Assembly (NCBI GenBank): GCA_027459645.1
Contig: DAIDHQ010000022.1
Location: 124,001-188,000, forward strand
Reading direction: 5' to 3'
Source of the DNA: Vulcanimicrobiota bacterium
GTDB lineage: Bacteria > Vulcanimicrobiota > Vulcanimicrobiia > Vulcanimicrobiales > Vulcanimicrobiaceae
DNA: 64,000 bases
Position 1 is the first letter of the stretch, and each line of letters opens with the position of its first letter. The notes below the pieces were generated by a model that was not told the origin of the DNA, did not search any database, and was given only the letters and a program-made list of their open reading frames with translations. Shown piece by piece: positions 1 to 9,224 of this stretch. Position numbers and translations under genes: made by a program.

Positions 1-873
1 CGTGACCGGCGTGCCGCCGGCGTCGAGCTGCAGTGGACGGTCGAGCGCCATCACGATCAGGGGGCGCCCCTCGGTCGCAAGCGACCCGGGATCGGAACCC
101 GCAACGAGTTTTGAGACGCTGAAGCGGCGGTCGGCGATGATAGCCGTGCACTCCATGCCGTCGTCGCGGTACGTCACTTGTTCGACGGCGCCGCGCGTGC
201 CGCGCGCGTAATCCAACACGTCGGCCGCCTTTTGCACGTGGAGTTCGCGCGGCTTGCCGTCGGAGCCGGTGCGATTCCAATCGAAAATGCGGTAGGTGAG
301 ATCGCTTGCCTGTTGCGTTTCGAAGAGGATGATGCCCGCACCGATGGCGTGAAGGCTTCCGGCGGGAAGATAATAAGCTTCTCCCGCGTGCACGGGAACG
401 CGCCGCAGAATCTCGCCGAGCGTTCCGTCCCCTACGCGCCGCTCGTATTCCGCGCGCGACGTGTCGCGGTTCCATCCCAGGACCAATTCGGCACCGGGAT
501 CGGCGTGCAGGATGTACCAGCATTCCGTCTTGCCGTTCTGTTGGTGCTCGACGCGTTCGGCGTAGGCGTCGTCCGGATGCACCTGCACGGAGAGCCAGTC
601 GCGCGCGTCGATGATCTTCGTGAGGATTGGAAAGATGCGCGTTGCATCCAGATTGCCCATGAGATCGGCGCCCAGAATGCCGCGCACATCCGCAAGCGTC
701 TTTCCGGCGTATGCGCCGTTTGCGATGCGGTTTTCATCCCAGCATTCCCACGATTCCCCGATCTTCGCCGATGGATCTCCCGGTTTGCCGAAGCGGGTCA
801 CGAGCGCGTCGCCTCCCCAAATAGCAGGCGTTTCTTTCGGTTCGATGACGAGCGGGTAGAGCTGGCTGTCCAC
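1..873 (-). CDS. manA: Mannose-6-phosphate isomerase, class I (3' end cut by window edge)
   Basis: The reverse strand is open from a GTG at 873 to position 1, giving 291 codons with no stop. The start is supported by GGAG about 8 nt upstream. The translation begins MDSQLYPLVIEPKETPAIWG and continues with a GESWECW-like stretch, QVHPDD and an HAIGAG segment, as in type I phosphomannose isomerases, which interconvert mannose-6-P and fructose-6-P using a zinc site built from such His/Gln/Glu residues. It follows the pabBC fusion by 16 bp on the same strand, so the two are probably co-transcribed. Family members are about 300-390 aa, so only a short C-terminal part should be missing. The long plus-strand reading frame here is its in-frame antisense shadow. 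Confidence 0.85.
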   Translation of the reverse strand, partial: MDSQLYPLVIEPKETPAIWGGDALVTRFGKPGDPSAKIGESWECWDENRIANGAYAGKTLADVRGILGADLMGNLDATRIFPILTKIIDARDWLSVQVHPDDAYAERVEHQQNGKTECWYILHADPGAELVLGWNRDTSRAEYERRVGDGTLGEILRRVPVHAGEAYYLPAGSLHAIGAGIILFETQQASDLTYRIFDWNRTGSDGKPRELHVQKAADVLDYARGTRGAVEQVTYRDDGMECTAIIADRRFSVSKLVAGSDPGSLATEGRPLIVMALDRPLQLDAGGTPVT

Positions 874-889
874 GATGTTTCTCCGGATT

Positions 890-2506
890 CTATCGATGAA
901 GGCGCGCGCGCAGCAGCCCGCGAGCCGAATTGCCTACGTAGAGTGCGTCGATTCGTTCGAGGTCGGCTGCGTATATCACTCGTTCCCGCACGCGGCCTTC
1001 GGCGATCAGTTCGCCGCGTAAGACGCCCGGCAGAACGCCGCACGAGAGCGGGGGCGTGATGAGCTGGCCGTCGATCTGCGCGAAGACGTTCGTGCGCGAG
1101 CCCTCGGTGATTTCGCCGCGTTCGTTTTGCAGCATCGCATCGAAGGCCGAGCGCTCGGATGCGTGTGCCCACGCTCGGCTGTGGTGCGGGCGCCAGGAAC
1201 TCTTGATGCCGAGCCAAGGATCGCGGCTATTGACGGTTTCATTGGAGAGAACGACGTCGACCTCGCGCTCGCCGGATTCCACGAGCGCCTCGTCGAGGAT
1301 GCGCAGCCTGCCGTCGTGCGCGAGGCGAACGCGCAACAGCCGCGCCGCGCGCCGTCGCTCCAGCTCTTCGCGCAGCATCGTTTCATCGAAGGGAATCTGC
1401 AAGCGCGCGGCGCTCGAACGCAGACGCGCTATATGCGCTTCGAGCACGTGCGCGGATGCGTCCCCGCGCAGGGTTTCCCACAATTCGAACGGCTGCTGCA
1501 AGAACGCCGTTTTCAAGAAGGCCTCGTGCCATTCGTCCTCGGCGTTCGAGTCGGCGACGATCCCTCCGCCCGCGTGATAGGTTCCGTCGGAACCGTCGAG
1601 CTGCGCCGTGCGAATCGCGATGTTCCACCACCCGCGCCGCTGCGGAGAAAGAAAGCCGATCGTGCCGCAGTAGGCGCCGCGCGAGTACTTCTCCGTCGCG
1701 GCGATTGTCGCCACGGCCGCGCGTTTTGGCGCGCCGGTCACGCTTCCGCACGGAAACGTCGCTTCGAACACGCTTGCCAGGCCCGCGCCGGGGAGCACGC
1801 GCCCTTCGATGCGTGACGTCATCGTCGAAAAGCTTGGATATCGCTCGATCGTTTCGAGCGCGATCACCCGAACGCCGTCACAGATGCGTTGAAGATCGTT
1901 GCGCAGCAGATCCACGATCATCACGTGCTCCGCCCGATTCTTCTCGCTCGAGAGTGCGTCGCTCCGGTCGTTCGGCGCCGTCCCCTTCATCGGTCGCGTC
2001 TCGAGGAGCGGCCAATCGAAACGCAAGAAAAGTTCGGGCGACCAGGACAGAATGCGCGCGTTACCGTCTTGCACGTAGGCTTGATATCGCGCTCCGGTCC
2101 GACGCGCAACGTTCGCCCAACATGCCTGCGCATCGCCTTCGATAGAAAACGCGAAGGGCATCGTGTAATTGACTTGATAGACGTCACCGTCGTAGATGCG
2201 ACGAGCGATTCGTGCAATCGCGTCGTTATACTCGGCGCGCGTGACGAGTGGAAGCAGCGGAGAACACCGGGCGTGACCTTCGGGCGGTGGTTCGGTCGAA
2301 GGCGGTTCGAAAATGCCGATGGCGAGCGCGTCCCCCGCGCCGGGCTCATAGCGGATATAGCCGGCGATCCAGTAGCCCGACGCGAGCGCCTCTTGGGCAC
2401 GGGCCAGCTCCGCCCCCGAATCTTGGGCGCAGGCGGCGCGAAGCACGGTAAGCGGCTGCGAAAAGCCTAGCCATCCGGCGCCGTCGTAGAAGCGTACTGT
2501 CAGCAT
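890..2506 (-). CDS. pabB: Aminodeoxychorismate synthase component I fused to aminodeoxychorismate lyase (PabB-PabC)
   Basis: A 538-aa bifunctional enzyme for p-aminobenzoate synthesis. Residues 1 to about 335 form the chorismate-binding domain, with DGDVYQVNYT at 107-116, RPMKGTAP at 171-178 and the CGSVTGAPK motif near 253-261. Lys174 in the PMKGT motif is the residue that marks PabB rather than TrpE, which has Ala there. Residues about 345-538 are a fold-type IV PLP domain of the PabC family, with candidate PLP lysine K435 in LGIKSS and an EGSRTNVF motif at 468-475. The fusion makes one polypeptide for chorismate to PABA. A PabA glutaminase is not in the window. It is divergent from the folK-folE2 fusion across 224 bp and probably in an operon with manA. 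Confidence 0.93.
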   Translation of the reverse strand: MLTVRFYDGAGWLGFSQPLTVLRAACAQDSGAELARAQEALASGYWIAGYIRYEPGAGDALAIGIFEPPSTEPPPEGHARCSPLLPLVTRAEYNDAIARIARRIYDGDVYQVNYTMPFAFSIEGDAQACWANVARRTGARYQAYVQDGNARILSWSPELFLRFDWPLLETRPMKGTAPNDRSDALSSEKNRAEHVMIVDLLRNDLQRICDGVRVIALETIERYPSFSTMTSRIEGRVLPGAGLASVFEATFPCGSVTGAPKRAAVATIAATEKYSRGAYCGTIGFLSPQRRGWWNIAIRTAQLDGSDGTYHAGGGIVADSNAEDEWHEAFLKTAFLQQPFELWETLRGDASAHVLEAHIARLRSSAARLQIPFDETMLREELERRRAARLLRVRLAHDGRLRILDEALVESGEREVDVVLSNETVNSRDPWLGIKSSWRPHHSRAWAHASERSAFDAMLQNERGEITEGSRTNVFAQIDGQLITPPLSCGVLPGVLRGELIAEGRVRERVIYAADLERIDALYVGNSARGLLRARLHR

Positions 2507-2690
2507 AAACGCACTCGTGCTCGCGCTTTTGGTGACGCTCTAGCCGGTCCTCCATGCAAGCGGCTGCATCAATTGTCGCACCGTGCTCCCGACGCGCTCG
2601 CTCTACGCCGCGAACCGCTCGCGCGGCCTGCAGATTATCGGAATTCGCTCGCCCGAGACGCGGATCGAGAAGCAACGAGGCTACGTGATG

Positions 2691-2715
2691 GAGAAGCCTC
2701 GCGGAGGCGCTTCTC
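2691..2715 (+). promoter_or_regulatory. Hairpin just upstream of the folK-folE2 start
   Basis: GAGAAG (2691-2696) pairs with CTTCTC (2710-2715), and CCTC (2697-2700) pairs with GAGG (2704-2707), leaving a 3-nt loop and a 2-nt bulge. It ends 15 nt before the ATG at 2731 and just before the AAGTAAGGA that must serve as ribosome site. It could modulate translation of the fusion or be the tail of a leader. The remaining bases of the 224-bp divergent intergenic region show no clear promoter to me. Confidence 0.4.
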
Positions 2716-2730
2716 TCGGAAAAGTAAGGA

Positions 2731-4155
2731 ATGCATCGAGCATACATCGGCATCGGATCGAATCTCGGCGATCGGCAGGCGAACATTCTCGCGGCCCTGC
2801 AGCGCCTGCGCATGCGCGCGCGCATCGCCCGCGTCTCGTCGTTCTACGAAAGCGCGGCTGCCGATGGCGCAACGGGACCGGCGTTTCTCAACGTTGCGGC
2901 GGAAGTTGAAACCGCAGCCGACTCGTCGTCGTTCGAACGAATGCTCGCCGACCTTCAAGTCTCGCTCGGGCGCGTCGGCGTCACGCGGCTGGAAGCGCGC
3001 CACATCGACATCGACCTGCTCGCGTTCGACGACTACGTACATCCCGATCTCGCTCGCCGTCCTTACAATGCCGTTCCCCTTGCCGAAATTGCGCCGCAAT
3101 TCAAAAGCTTTGCTTCGGTCAACGGGAACGCGCCGCGAAAGCGCGAGCGCACGTTGCGCTTCGACGCCAATCGCCAGGAAGAAGAACCGGAGGTACGCCT
3201 CTCGCTCAATCGCGTCGGCGTGTCGCGGGTGCGGCGCATCGTGCACCTCGAGGTCGACGGTTCGCCTCGCGTCTTTAACGGCGAATTCACGATGGTTGCC
3301 GATCTTGCGCCAGACAAGGCCGGCGTCCACATGTCGCGCTTCTCGGAGATTCTGGAAGAAGCGACGCTCGACGTCCTCGCCGCTACGTCTGAACCGGCGC
3401 GCATCGAGCATCTCGTCGCGGCGGTCGCAAGAGAGATCGTCGGCAGCCAGCGTGCCATTCGCGCCGACGTGCGGTTACGCGCGGATTTCGGCTTAGAACG
3501 CTGGACGCCGGTCAGCGGCAAGCGGGGCGAAGAGATGTATACGCTCGTCGGCATCGCGCATGCCGACGAACGTGAGGTGCGTCATCTAATCGGCGTCGAA
3601 GCCGAAGGCATGACGGCGTGCCCGTGCGCGCAATTGATGGTGCGCGAGCACTCGATGCACGAACTGGTCGAAGCCGGGTTTTCGGAGGCCGAGGCGTCGC
3701 GCGCACTCGATGCGCTTCCTGTCGCCACCCACAATCAGCGCGGCCGCGGTTCGGTGCTGATCGGCGTCGACGAAGCGCGCATGCCGGCGATTCGTGCCGA
3801 AGACCTCGTCGAAATCGTCGAAAGTTCGATGTCCAGCGAAACCTACGATCTGCTCAAGCGACCCGATGAGTTCTTCATCGTCAATAAAGCGCATCACAAT
3901 CCGAAGTTCGTCGAAGACGTCGTGCGCGGAATACTCGCGCGGTCGCTGGAGATGTATGCCGATTTGAACGACGACACGTTCGTCTTCGCGAGCCAAGTCA
4001 ATTACGAATCGATCCACAAACACGATGCGTTCGCGGAGGCCTTTGGCACGTTCGGAGAATTTCGCGAGGAATTGCGCACGGGCGCGTACGTCACGGAAAA
4101 GACCGACGTTGCGTCGTGGCTGCGTACCCGACATTCGGCGGTTCTTTTGTCCTAA
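2731..4155 (+). CDS. folE2: Fused HPPK (FolK) and GTP cyclohydrolase IB (FolE2)
   Basis: A 474-aa protein joining two folate-pathway enzymes. Residues 1 to about 131 are 6-hydroxymethyl-7,8-dihydropterin pyrophosphokinase: YIGIGSNLGDR at the N terminus, the HIDIDLL motif at 91-97 (magnesium-binding Asp93 and Asp95) and VPLAEIAP at 115-122. Residues about 135-474 match GTP cyclohydrolase IB (FolE2, related to archaeal MptA), with GVHMSRF at 198-204, the GMTACPCAQ motif at 293-301 (metal-site Cys297) and HNQRG at 334-338. FolE2 makes dihydroneopterin triphosphate and FolK activates the pterin three steps later, so the fusion joins non-consecutive steps. The start is chosen by the HPPK N terminus; AGGA abuts the ATG unusually closely. 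The HPPK domain is shorter than the usual 160 aa or so. Confidence 0.9.
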   Translation: MHRAYIGIGSNLGDRQANILAALQRLRMRARIARVSSFYESAAADGATGPAFLNVAAEVETAADSSSFERMLADLQVSLGRVGVTRLEARHIDIDLLAFDDYVHPDLARRPYNAVPLAEIAPQFKSFASVNGNAPRKRERTLRFDANRQEEEPEVRLSLNRVGVSRVRRIVHLEVDGSPRVFNGEFTMVADLAPDKAGVHMSRFSEILEEATLDVLAATSEPARIEHLVAAVAREIVGSQRAIRADVRLRADFGLERWTPVSGKRGEEMYTLVGIAHADEREVRHLIGVEAEGMTACPCAQLMVREHSMHELVEAGFSEAEASRALDALPVATHNQRGRGSVLIGVDEARMPAIRAEDLVEIVESSMSSETYDLLKRPDEFFIVNKAHHNPKFVEDVVRGILARSLEMYADLNDDTFVFASQVNYESIHKHDAFAEAFGTFGEFREELRTGAYVTEKTDVASWLRTRHSAVLLS

Positions 4156-4261
4156 GTCGACCGACCACGCCTGCATGCATGGGCGAAAGACGCCACCGTC
4201 GCGGTCCCTGCAACGCGGAGGCCGTCTCGGCTGTTAGAACTTACGAGGGGATTTTTGAATC

Positions 4262-4471
4262 ATGAGCACTTCAACGATGGATATTCACGTCGAAGGAATG
4301 ACCTGCGACGGCTGCGCCCGATCGGTGCGAGCGGCGTTGCTCGCCATCGACGGCGTAACCGATGCAAAGGCCGATCCGGAAACGGGCGCCACGCAGCTTC
4401 ACGTGACGCACGAGATCGAACGCGCGCAACTCGCCTCCGCGCTGGAAGAAGCGGGCTTTAGTTTGCGATGA
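4262..4471 (+). CDS. copZ: Heavy-metal-associated (CopZ-like) copper chaperone
   Basis: A 69-aa protein made of one HMA domain. VEGMTCDGC near residues 10-18 contains the CxxC that binds a single Cu(I) ion in this family. GAGGGG lies upstream of the ATG. The stop overlaps the start of the following P-type ATPase by 4 bp (ATGA), indicating translational coupling. It probably carries Cu(I) in the cytoplasm and hands it to CopA. No CueR, CsoR or CopY box is obvious to me in the 106-bp gap upstream (4156-4261). An alternative metal such as Zn cannot be excluded from the motif alone. Confidence 0.88.
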   Translation: MSTSTMDIHVEGMTCDGCARSVRAALLAIDGVTDAKADPETGATQLHVTHEIERAQLASALEEAGFSLR

Positions 4472-6588
4472 GCGCGACCCGGCACGCAGAGCTCGTCATC
4501 GAGGGTATGACGTGCGCTTCGTGCGTTGCCCGCGTATCGCGGGCGCTGGAGCGCGTTCCCGGCGTGGAGCGCGCGCAAGTGAATCTTGCTACCGAACGCG
4601 CGTCGATCGATGCCGGGCCGGACGTGGGCGATGACGCGCTCATTGCTGCGGTCGAACGTGCTGGCTACGGCGCGGCGCTTCCCGCCGCGGATGAAGTTGC
4701 GGAAGATGCCGATGCGGCACGACGCGATCGCGAACTCGCGCGCAAACGCAACCTGCTCCTCTTCGCGCTCGCGTTATTCGTTCCGACGCTCGTGCTCGGC
4801 ATGTTCGTGCCGCCCTTCGGGTTGAAGCAATGGCTGCTCTTCGCACTCACGCTTCCGGTTTGGGCGGTGGTCGGCTGGGAATTTCATCGAGGGGCCCTCG
4901 CGCAACTGCGGCACGGCAGCGCAAACATGGATACCCTCGTCTCGCTCGGATCGACGGCGGCGTTCCTGTACTCGATCTACGCGATGCTCGAAGGCCGGCC
5001 GACGTACTTCGAAACGGCATCCGCCATCGTGACGCTGATTTTCGTCGGGAAATACCTGGAGACGGTCGCCAAGGGCCGCACGAACTCGGCGATTCGCGCG
5101 CTCTTGCATCTGCAACCCGACGTTGCACGCGTTCGCCGTGACGGAACCGAAGCGATCGTGCCGGTCGAAAGCGTCCGCATCGGCGATCAGATCGTCGTGC
5201 CGGCCGGCGAACGCATCCCCGTCGACGGCGATGTCATCGAAGGCGCGAGCGCGGTCGACGTATCGATGCTCACCGGCGAGCCGATGCCGCAAGAGGTGTC
5301 GATCGGCGATCTGGTCCGCGCCGGCACGGTAAACGGGACCGGCACGCTGATCGTGCGCGCCCGCGCCGTGGGCGCGGGAACGACACTTGCCCGCATCGTG
5401 GATATCGTACGCCGCGCGCAAGGTTCCACGCCACCGGTTCAACGGTTGGCGGATCGCATTGCCGCAATTTTCGTGCCCGCGATTCTAGCGATCGCCGCGT
5501 TGACGTTCGTCGCGTGGCTCTTCCACGGAACGTGGGTGCATGCGCTCGTCACCGCCGTCGCCGTCATTGTCGTGGCATGCCCGTGCGCGCTCGGACTTGC
5601 TACGCCGACCGCCGTGATGGTTGCCGCCGGGACGGGCGCCAAACGCGGCGTGCTCTTCAAAGACGCAAGCGCCCTCGAACGGCTCGCCGCGGCCGACACC
5701 GTGGTTTTCGATAAGACGGGAACGTTGACGAACGGAAAGCCGCGCGTCCTCGCCGTTCGCGGCGACGAGGGTTCGACGTTGACGCTTGCGGCCGCACTCG
5801 AACGCTCGTCTTCGCATCCGCTCGCCGCAGCGATCGTGGAATACGCGAACGCGCACGGCGCCGGCGTTGCTGCGGCCACCGGCGTGGAGACCGCGGCCGG
5901 CGGAGGCGTGCGCGGAAACGTCGACGGACGCGCGGTGTTGGCGGGGAATGCCGCCTACCTTCGTGCGAACGGCATCGATCCGGGTGCCCCTTCGCGTGAC
6001 GGAACGACGACCGTCTATGTCGCTCGCGATGGTGCGTTCGCAGGCGCGATCGATCTCGCGGACCAGCCCCGCCCGCAGGCGAAGTCGACGATCGAAGACC
6101 TGCACGCGCGGGGGAAGAGCGTGTGGATCGTCAGCGGAGACGTTGCATCTGCCGTCGAGGCTCTCGCGGCCGATCTTGGCATCGAAAACGTTGCACCTGA
6201 AACGATGCCCGAACAGAAAGCCCAGTTGGTGCAGCGTCTACAACGCGAGGGACGGATCGTTGCATTCGTGGGTGACGGCATCAATGATGCCCCGGCGCTT
6301 GCCGTTGCGGACGTAGGCATCGCGATGGGAGGCGGCACCCAGATCGCCCTCGAGGCCGCGAAGGCGGCGATCGTTTCGAACGACCCGCACGCGGTCGTGA
6401 CCGCGATCGACCTCTCGCGCGCAACGCTTCGTACGATCGCGCAGAATCTCTTTTGGGCGTTCGGCTACAACGTCGTGCTCGTACCGCTTGCTGCATTCGG
6501 CATCGTGCAGCCCATGTTCGCGGCCGCGGCGATGGGAGCGTCGAGCCTTTTCGTCGTTACGAATTCGCTGCTGCTGCGCCGGCGTTAA
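4468..6588 (+). CDS. copA: Copper-exporting P1B-type ATPase CopA
   Basis: A 706-aa Cu(I)-exporting ATPase with one N-terminal HMA domain (GMTCASC near residues 13-19), eight predicted membrane segments, the CPC metal site at 371-373, the phosphorylated Asp415 in DKTGTLT, an SSHPLAAA nucleotide-binding motif and GDGINDAPAL. The last membrane region has FGYNVV and MGASSL, the Tyr-Asn and Met-x-x-Ser-Ser signature of Cu(I) (IB-1) pumps. It moves Cu(I) from cytoplasm to periplasm. It overlaps copZ by 4 bp. Its 3' end overlaps the convergent M48 protease gene by 32 bp. Confidence 0.95.
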   Translation: MSATRHAELVIEGMTCASCVARVSRALERVPGVERAQVNLATERASIDAGPDVGDDALIAAVERAGYGAALPAADEVAEDADAARRDRELARKRNLLLFALALFVPTLVLGMFVPPFGLKQWLLFALTLPVWAVVGWEFHRGALAQLRHGSANMDTLVSLGSTAAFLYSIYAMLEGRPTYFETASAIVTLIFVGKYLETVAKGRTNSAIRALLHLQPDVARVRRDGTEAIVPVESVRIGDQIVVPAGERIPVDGDVIEGASAVDVSMLTGEPMPQEVSIGDLVRAGTVNGTGTLIVRARAVGAGTTLARIVDIVRRAQGSTPPVQRLADRIAAIFVPAILAIAALTFVAWLFHGTWVHALVTAVAVIVVACPCALGLATPTAVMVAAGTGAKRGVLFKDASALERLAAADTVVFDKTGTLTNGKPRVLAVRGDEGSTLTLAAALERSSSHPLAAAIVEYANAHGAGVAAATGVETAAGGGVRGNVDGRAVLAGNAAYLRANGIDPGAPSRDGTTTVYVARDGAFAGAIDLADQPRPQAKSTIEDLHARGKSVWIVSGDVASAVEALAADLGIENVAPETMPEQKAQLVQRLQREGRIVAFVGDGINDAPALAVADVGIAMGGGTQIALEAAKAAIVSNDPHAVVTAIDLSRATLRTIAQNLFWAFGYNVVLVPLAAFGIVQPMFAAAAMGASSLFVVTNSLLLRRR

Positions 6589-7747
6589 CGGCGCTCGCGT
6601 CGAGCGCCGCGATGCGCTTGCCCAAACTGGGATGCGTTCCGAAGACGAACTCGTACCACTCGGGCACTTCGTCTTCGGCCAGGTTCTGATCGCGCAACCT
6701 GCGGAAAGCCGCGGCACCCGCTTTGGGATCGTTGGTGGACTGCAGCGCAAAGCGGTCGGCTGCCCATTCGCGCGAACGGGAGAATGCGGCAAGCGCGGGC
6801 CGCACGATCTGAACGCCCGCGCCGAGCAATGCGGCGATGCGGGCCAAGCGAACGCCGTCACTGCTGCGGTCGTCACGCGTTAGCGTCGAGGCCGCCAGCA
6901 AGAGCAGCGCGGTTGCGGCTTCGGCAATGCCGATCGATCGCCACGTATCGCCCGAGACATAATGCCCCAACTCGTGCGCGACCACGAATTCGACTTCGTC
7001 GGGTTCGAAGTTTTCGACGAGGGTATCGCCCAGGACGATACGATGCGTGTTGCCGATCCCGGTGACAAATGCATTGGCTTTTTTCGTCTGGCGGCTCATA
7101 TCCATGTACAAAATCTCCGCATCGCCAACGCCGTGATCCGTTGCAAGCGCGCGCAACTGCGCCTCGAGCGGCCCCTGGAGCGGTTCGAATTTGTTGAAGA
7201 GCGGCATGATATAGACCGGCACGACCAGGTTTGCCAGGACGTAGAGCGGGAATGCTCCGAGCGCCGCGACGATCGGCCAGGTGCGTGGGAATCTCCGCAG
7301 CGCTGCCGCGCCGAGCGTTGCCAGCACGCCGACGACCGCCGCTTCGATTCCGGCCGACTTGAGCGCATCGGCGATAAAACCGGCGCGCGGCTGTTCCGTG
7401 AGCCCGTAGCGGCGTTCGAGTTCGTGATCCTCGGCGATTGCAACCGGAAGATCGAGCAGTGCCGATGCCAGGGCCGCCGTTGACGCGAAGGCGCCCGCTC
7501 GCGCCCAAACCGGCAGAAATCGATATGCACGCTCGATCGCGGGCGCCGTCGGTCCGTAGGCAAACGCAAGCGATCCGGCACTCGAGCGAACGACGCCCGC
7601 AATCGCGAGCGCGCGGCGCGTCCGTCCGTATGCGGCCGCGTCGGGCTTCGCCGGCTGCGACGGCAACGTGAGCTCGAAGGCGCGAATTGCCAGATATCCG
7701 GCCGCGAGGCCCGTCGCAGCCCCGATCAACACGTTGCTAAATCTCAT
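6557..7747 (-). CDS. M48 family (Ste24-like) integral membrane metallopeptidase
   Basis: A 396-aa protein with several hydrophobic segments and the zinc motif HELGH at 258-262, followed by Glu327 in the SREWAAD motif typical of Ste24/CAAX prenyl protease 1. The preceding NAFVTGIG stretch is also characteristic. Family members cleave membrane or misfolded proteins at the cytoplasmic membrane; bacterial substrates are mostly unknown. The predicted start at 7747 lies only 23 bp from the divergent monooxygenase start. Either the promoter region is extremely compact or a slightly downstream start is used. The 3' end overlaps copA. Confidence 0.88.
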   Translation of the reverse strand: MRFSNVLIGAATGLAAGYLAIRAFELTLPSQPAKPDAAAYGRTRRALAIAGVVRSSAGSLAFAYGPTAPAIERAYRFLPVWARAGAFASTAALASALLDLPVAIAEDHELERRYGLTEQPRAGFIADALKSAGIEAAVVGVLATLGAAALRRFPRTWPIVAALGAFPLYVLANLVVPVYIMPLFNKFEPLQGPLEAQLRALATDHGVGDAEILYMDMSRQTKKANAFVTGIGNTHRIVLGDTLVENFEPDEVEFVVAHELGHYVSGDTWRSIGIAEAATALLLLAASTLTRDDRSSDGVRLARIAALLGAGVQIVRPALAAFSRSREWAADRFALQSTNDPKAGAAAFRRLRDQNLAEDEVPEWYEFVFGTHPSLGKRIAALDASAVNAGAAAANS

Positions 7748-7770
7748 TTGTTCTTGTTAACCTCGTTGAA

Positions 7771-9219
7771 ATGAACGGCGACCGCGTCGACGTGTTGGTG
7801 GTCGGTGCGGGTCTTTCCGGCATCGCGGCCGGCTATTACCTGCAATCCCGCCTCGGTTCGAAGAGCTATCTGATTCTCGAGGCCCGCGAGGCGCTCGGCG
7901 GGACGTGGGACCTCTTTCGATACCCGGGAATCCGCTCGGACTCCGACATGCATACCCTCGGATATTCGTTTTATCCCTGGGGAGGCGACGTTTCGCTTGC
8001 CGCGGGGCCGGCGATCAAGAACTACGTCGAACGAACTGCGCAAGCATTCAAGATCGATCGCAACATTCGTTTCGGCGAGCGCGTCGTGCGCGCGTCCTGG
8101 TCCAGCGCGGACGCGGCGTGGACGGTCGACGTAGACCGAGGCGGCACGAGCGTGCGCTATACGTGTTCGTTCCTCTATTTCTGTTCCGGCTATTATGAAT
8201 ACGAGCGGGGATATCAGCCGCAATGGGAAGGGATGGAAACGTATCGCGGGACGTTCGTCCACCCTCAGGCGTGGCCCGCAGACCTCGATCTTCACGATCG
8301 CAACGTGCTGGTGATCGGCAGCGGCGCGACGGCGGTCACGCTCGTTCCCGCGATCGCGCGAACGGCGCGGCACGTCACGATGCTCCAGCGTTCGCCGTCG
8401 TATGTCGTCTCGTTGCCCGCGCACGATCCCCTTGCGCGCGCGCTCTATCGTCTGCTTCCGGCGCGCGCCGCTCACGCAACCGTGCGCTGGAAGAACATCG
8501 CCTTACAAATGCTGATCTACGCATGGATGCGCGCGTTCCCGCACCAGGCGAAAGGTGCCATCAAAAAGATGGCGCGGCGCGCGGTCGGATCGCAGATCGA
8601 CGTCGAGCGGCATTTTTCTCCGAGCTATAATCCCTGGGATCAGCGGCTTTGCCTCGTTCCCGACGACGATCTCTTCGAGGCCCTGCGCGACGGCCGCGCT
8701 TCGATCGTGACCGATGCGATCGAGCGCTTCACCGAAACCGGCGTACGACTGCGTTCGGGCGCCGTGCTCGACGCAGACGTCGTCGTTAGCGCGACGGGTC
8801 TGAACGTTCGGCTTTTCGGAGGGGTGAAGATCGACATCGACGGCGTACCGCTGCGACTCGGTGACTCGACGGCCTACAAAGGCATGATGCTTTGCGGCGT
8901 ACCGAATCTCGCGATGGCGCTCGGATACACGAATGCCTCGTGGACGCTCAAGTGTGAACTGACCGCACGATACGTCTGCCGCCTCATCGCGTACATGGAT
9001 CGCCACGGCTATCGCACGTGCGTGCCCCACGAGCCTAGGGCGGGCGTCGACCGGGAACCGGCAATCGGCCTGCGCTCGGGATATATCAGGCGCGCGTTGA
9101 ACGATCTACCAAAACAAGGTACCCGCACGCCGTGGCGCTTGCATCAAAATTATGCATTGGATCTGGCGTCGCTGCGTTTCGGCCCTGTCGACGACGGCGT
9201 CATGGAGTTTGCACGTTGA
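7771..9219 (+). CDS. Flavin-containing (Baeyer-Villiger-type) monooxygenase
   Basis: A 482-aa two-dinucleotide-binding flavoprotein. VVGAGLSG at 10-17 binds FAD, GGTWDLFRYPG at 43-53 is a typical BVMO/FMO segment, GSGATA at 183-188 binds NADPH, and YRGTFVHPQAWP at 158-169 matches the BVMO/FMO fingerprint FxGxxxHxxxWP with Tyr in place of the first Phe. Such enzymes insert oxygen next to a ketone or oxygenate heteroatoms, using NADPH and O2. It heads a coupled row of SDR, alpha/beta hydrolase and amidohydrolase, the set expected for alcohol-ketone-ester degradation. Its stop overlaps a possible TTG start of the SDR. The substrate cannot be read from sequence. Confidence 0.85.
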   Translation: MNGDRVDVLVVGAGLSGIAAGYYLQSRLGSKSYLILEAREALGGTWDLFRYPGIRSDSDMHTLGYSFYPWGGDVSLAAGPAIKNYVERTAQAFKIDRNIRFGERVVRASWSSADAAWTVDVDRGGTSVRYTCSFLYFCSGYYEYERGYQPQWEGMETYRGTFVHPQAWPADLDLHDRNVLVIGSGATAVTLVPAIARTARHVTMLQRSPSYVVSLPAHDPLARALYRLLPARAAHATVRWKNIALQMLIYAWMRAFPHQAKGAIKKMARRAVGSQIDVERHFSPSYNPWDQRLCLVPDDDLFEALRDGRASIVTDAIERFTETGVRLRSGAVLDADVVVSATGLNVRLFGGVKIDIDGVPLRLGDSTAYKGMMLCGVPNLAMALGYTNASWTLKCELTARYVCRLIAYMDRHGYRTCVPHEPRAGVDREPAIGLRSGYIRRALNDLPKQGTRTPWRLHQNYALDLASLRFGPVDDGVMEFAR

Positions 9220-9224
9220 AAACG

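Noticed and set aside
178-1059. Plus-strand 293-codon frame at the left edge
   Set aside because: It is the in-frame antisense of manA and pabBC, without ribosome site or recognisable protein features.
4156-4261. Copper-responsive operator before copZ
   Set aside because: No CueR-type inverted repeat or CopY TACANNTGTA box is visible, so no regulatory claim is made.
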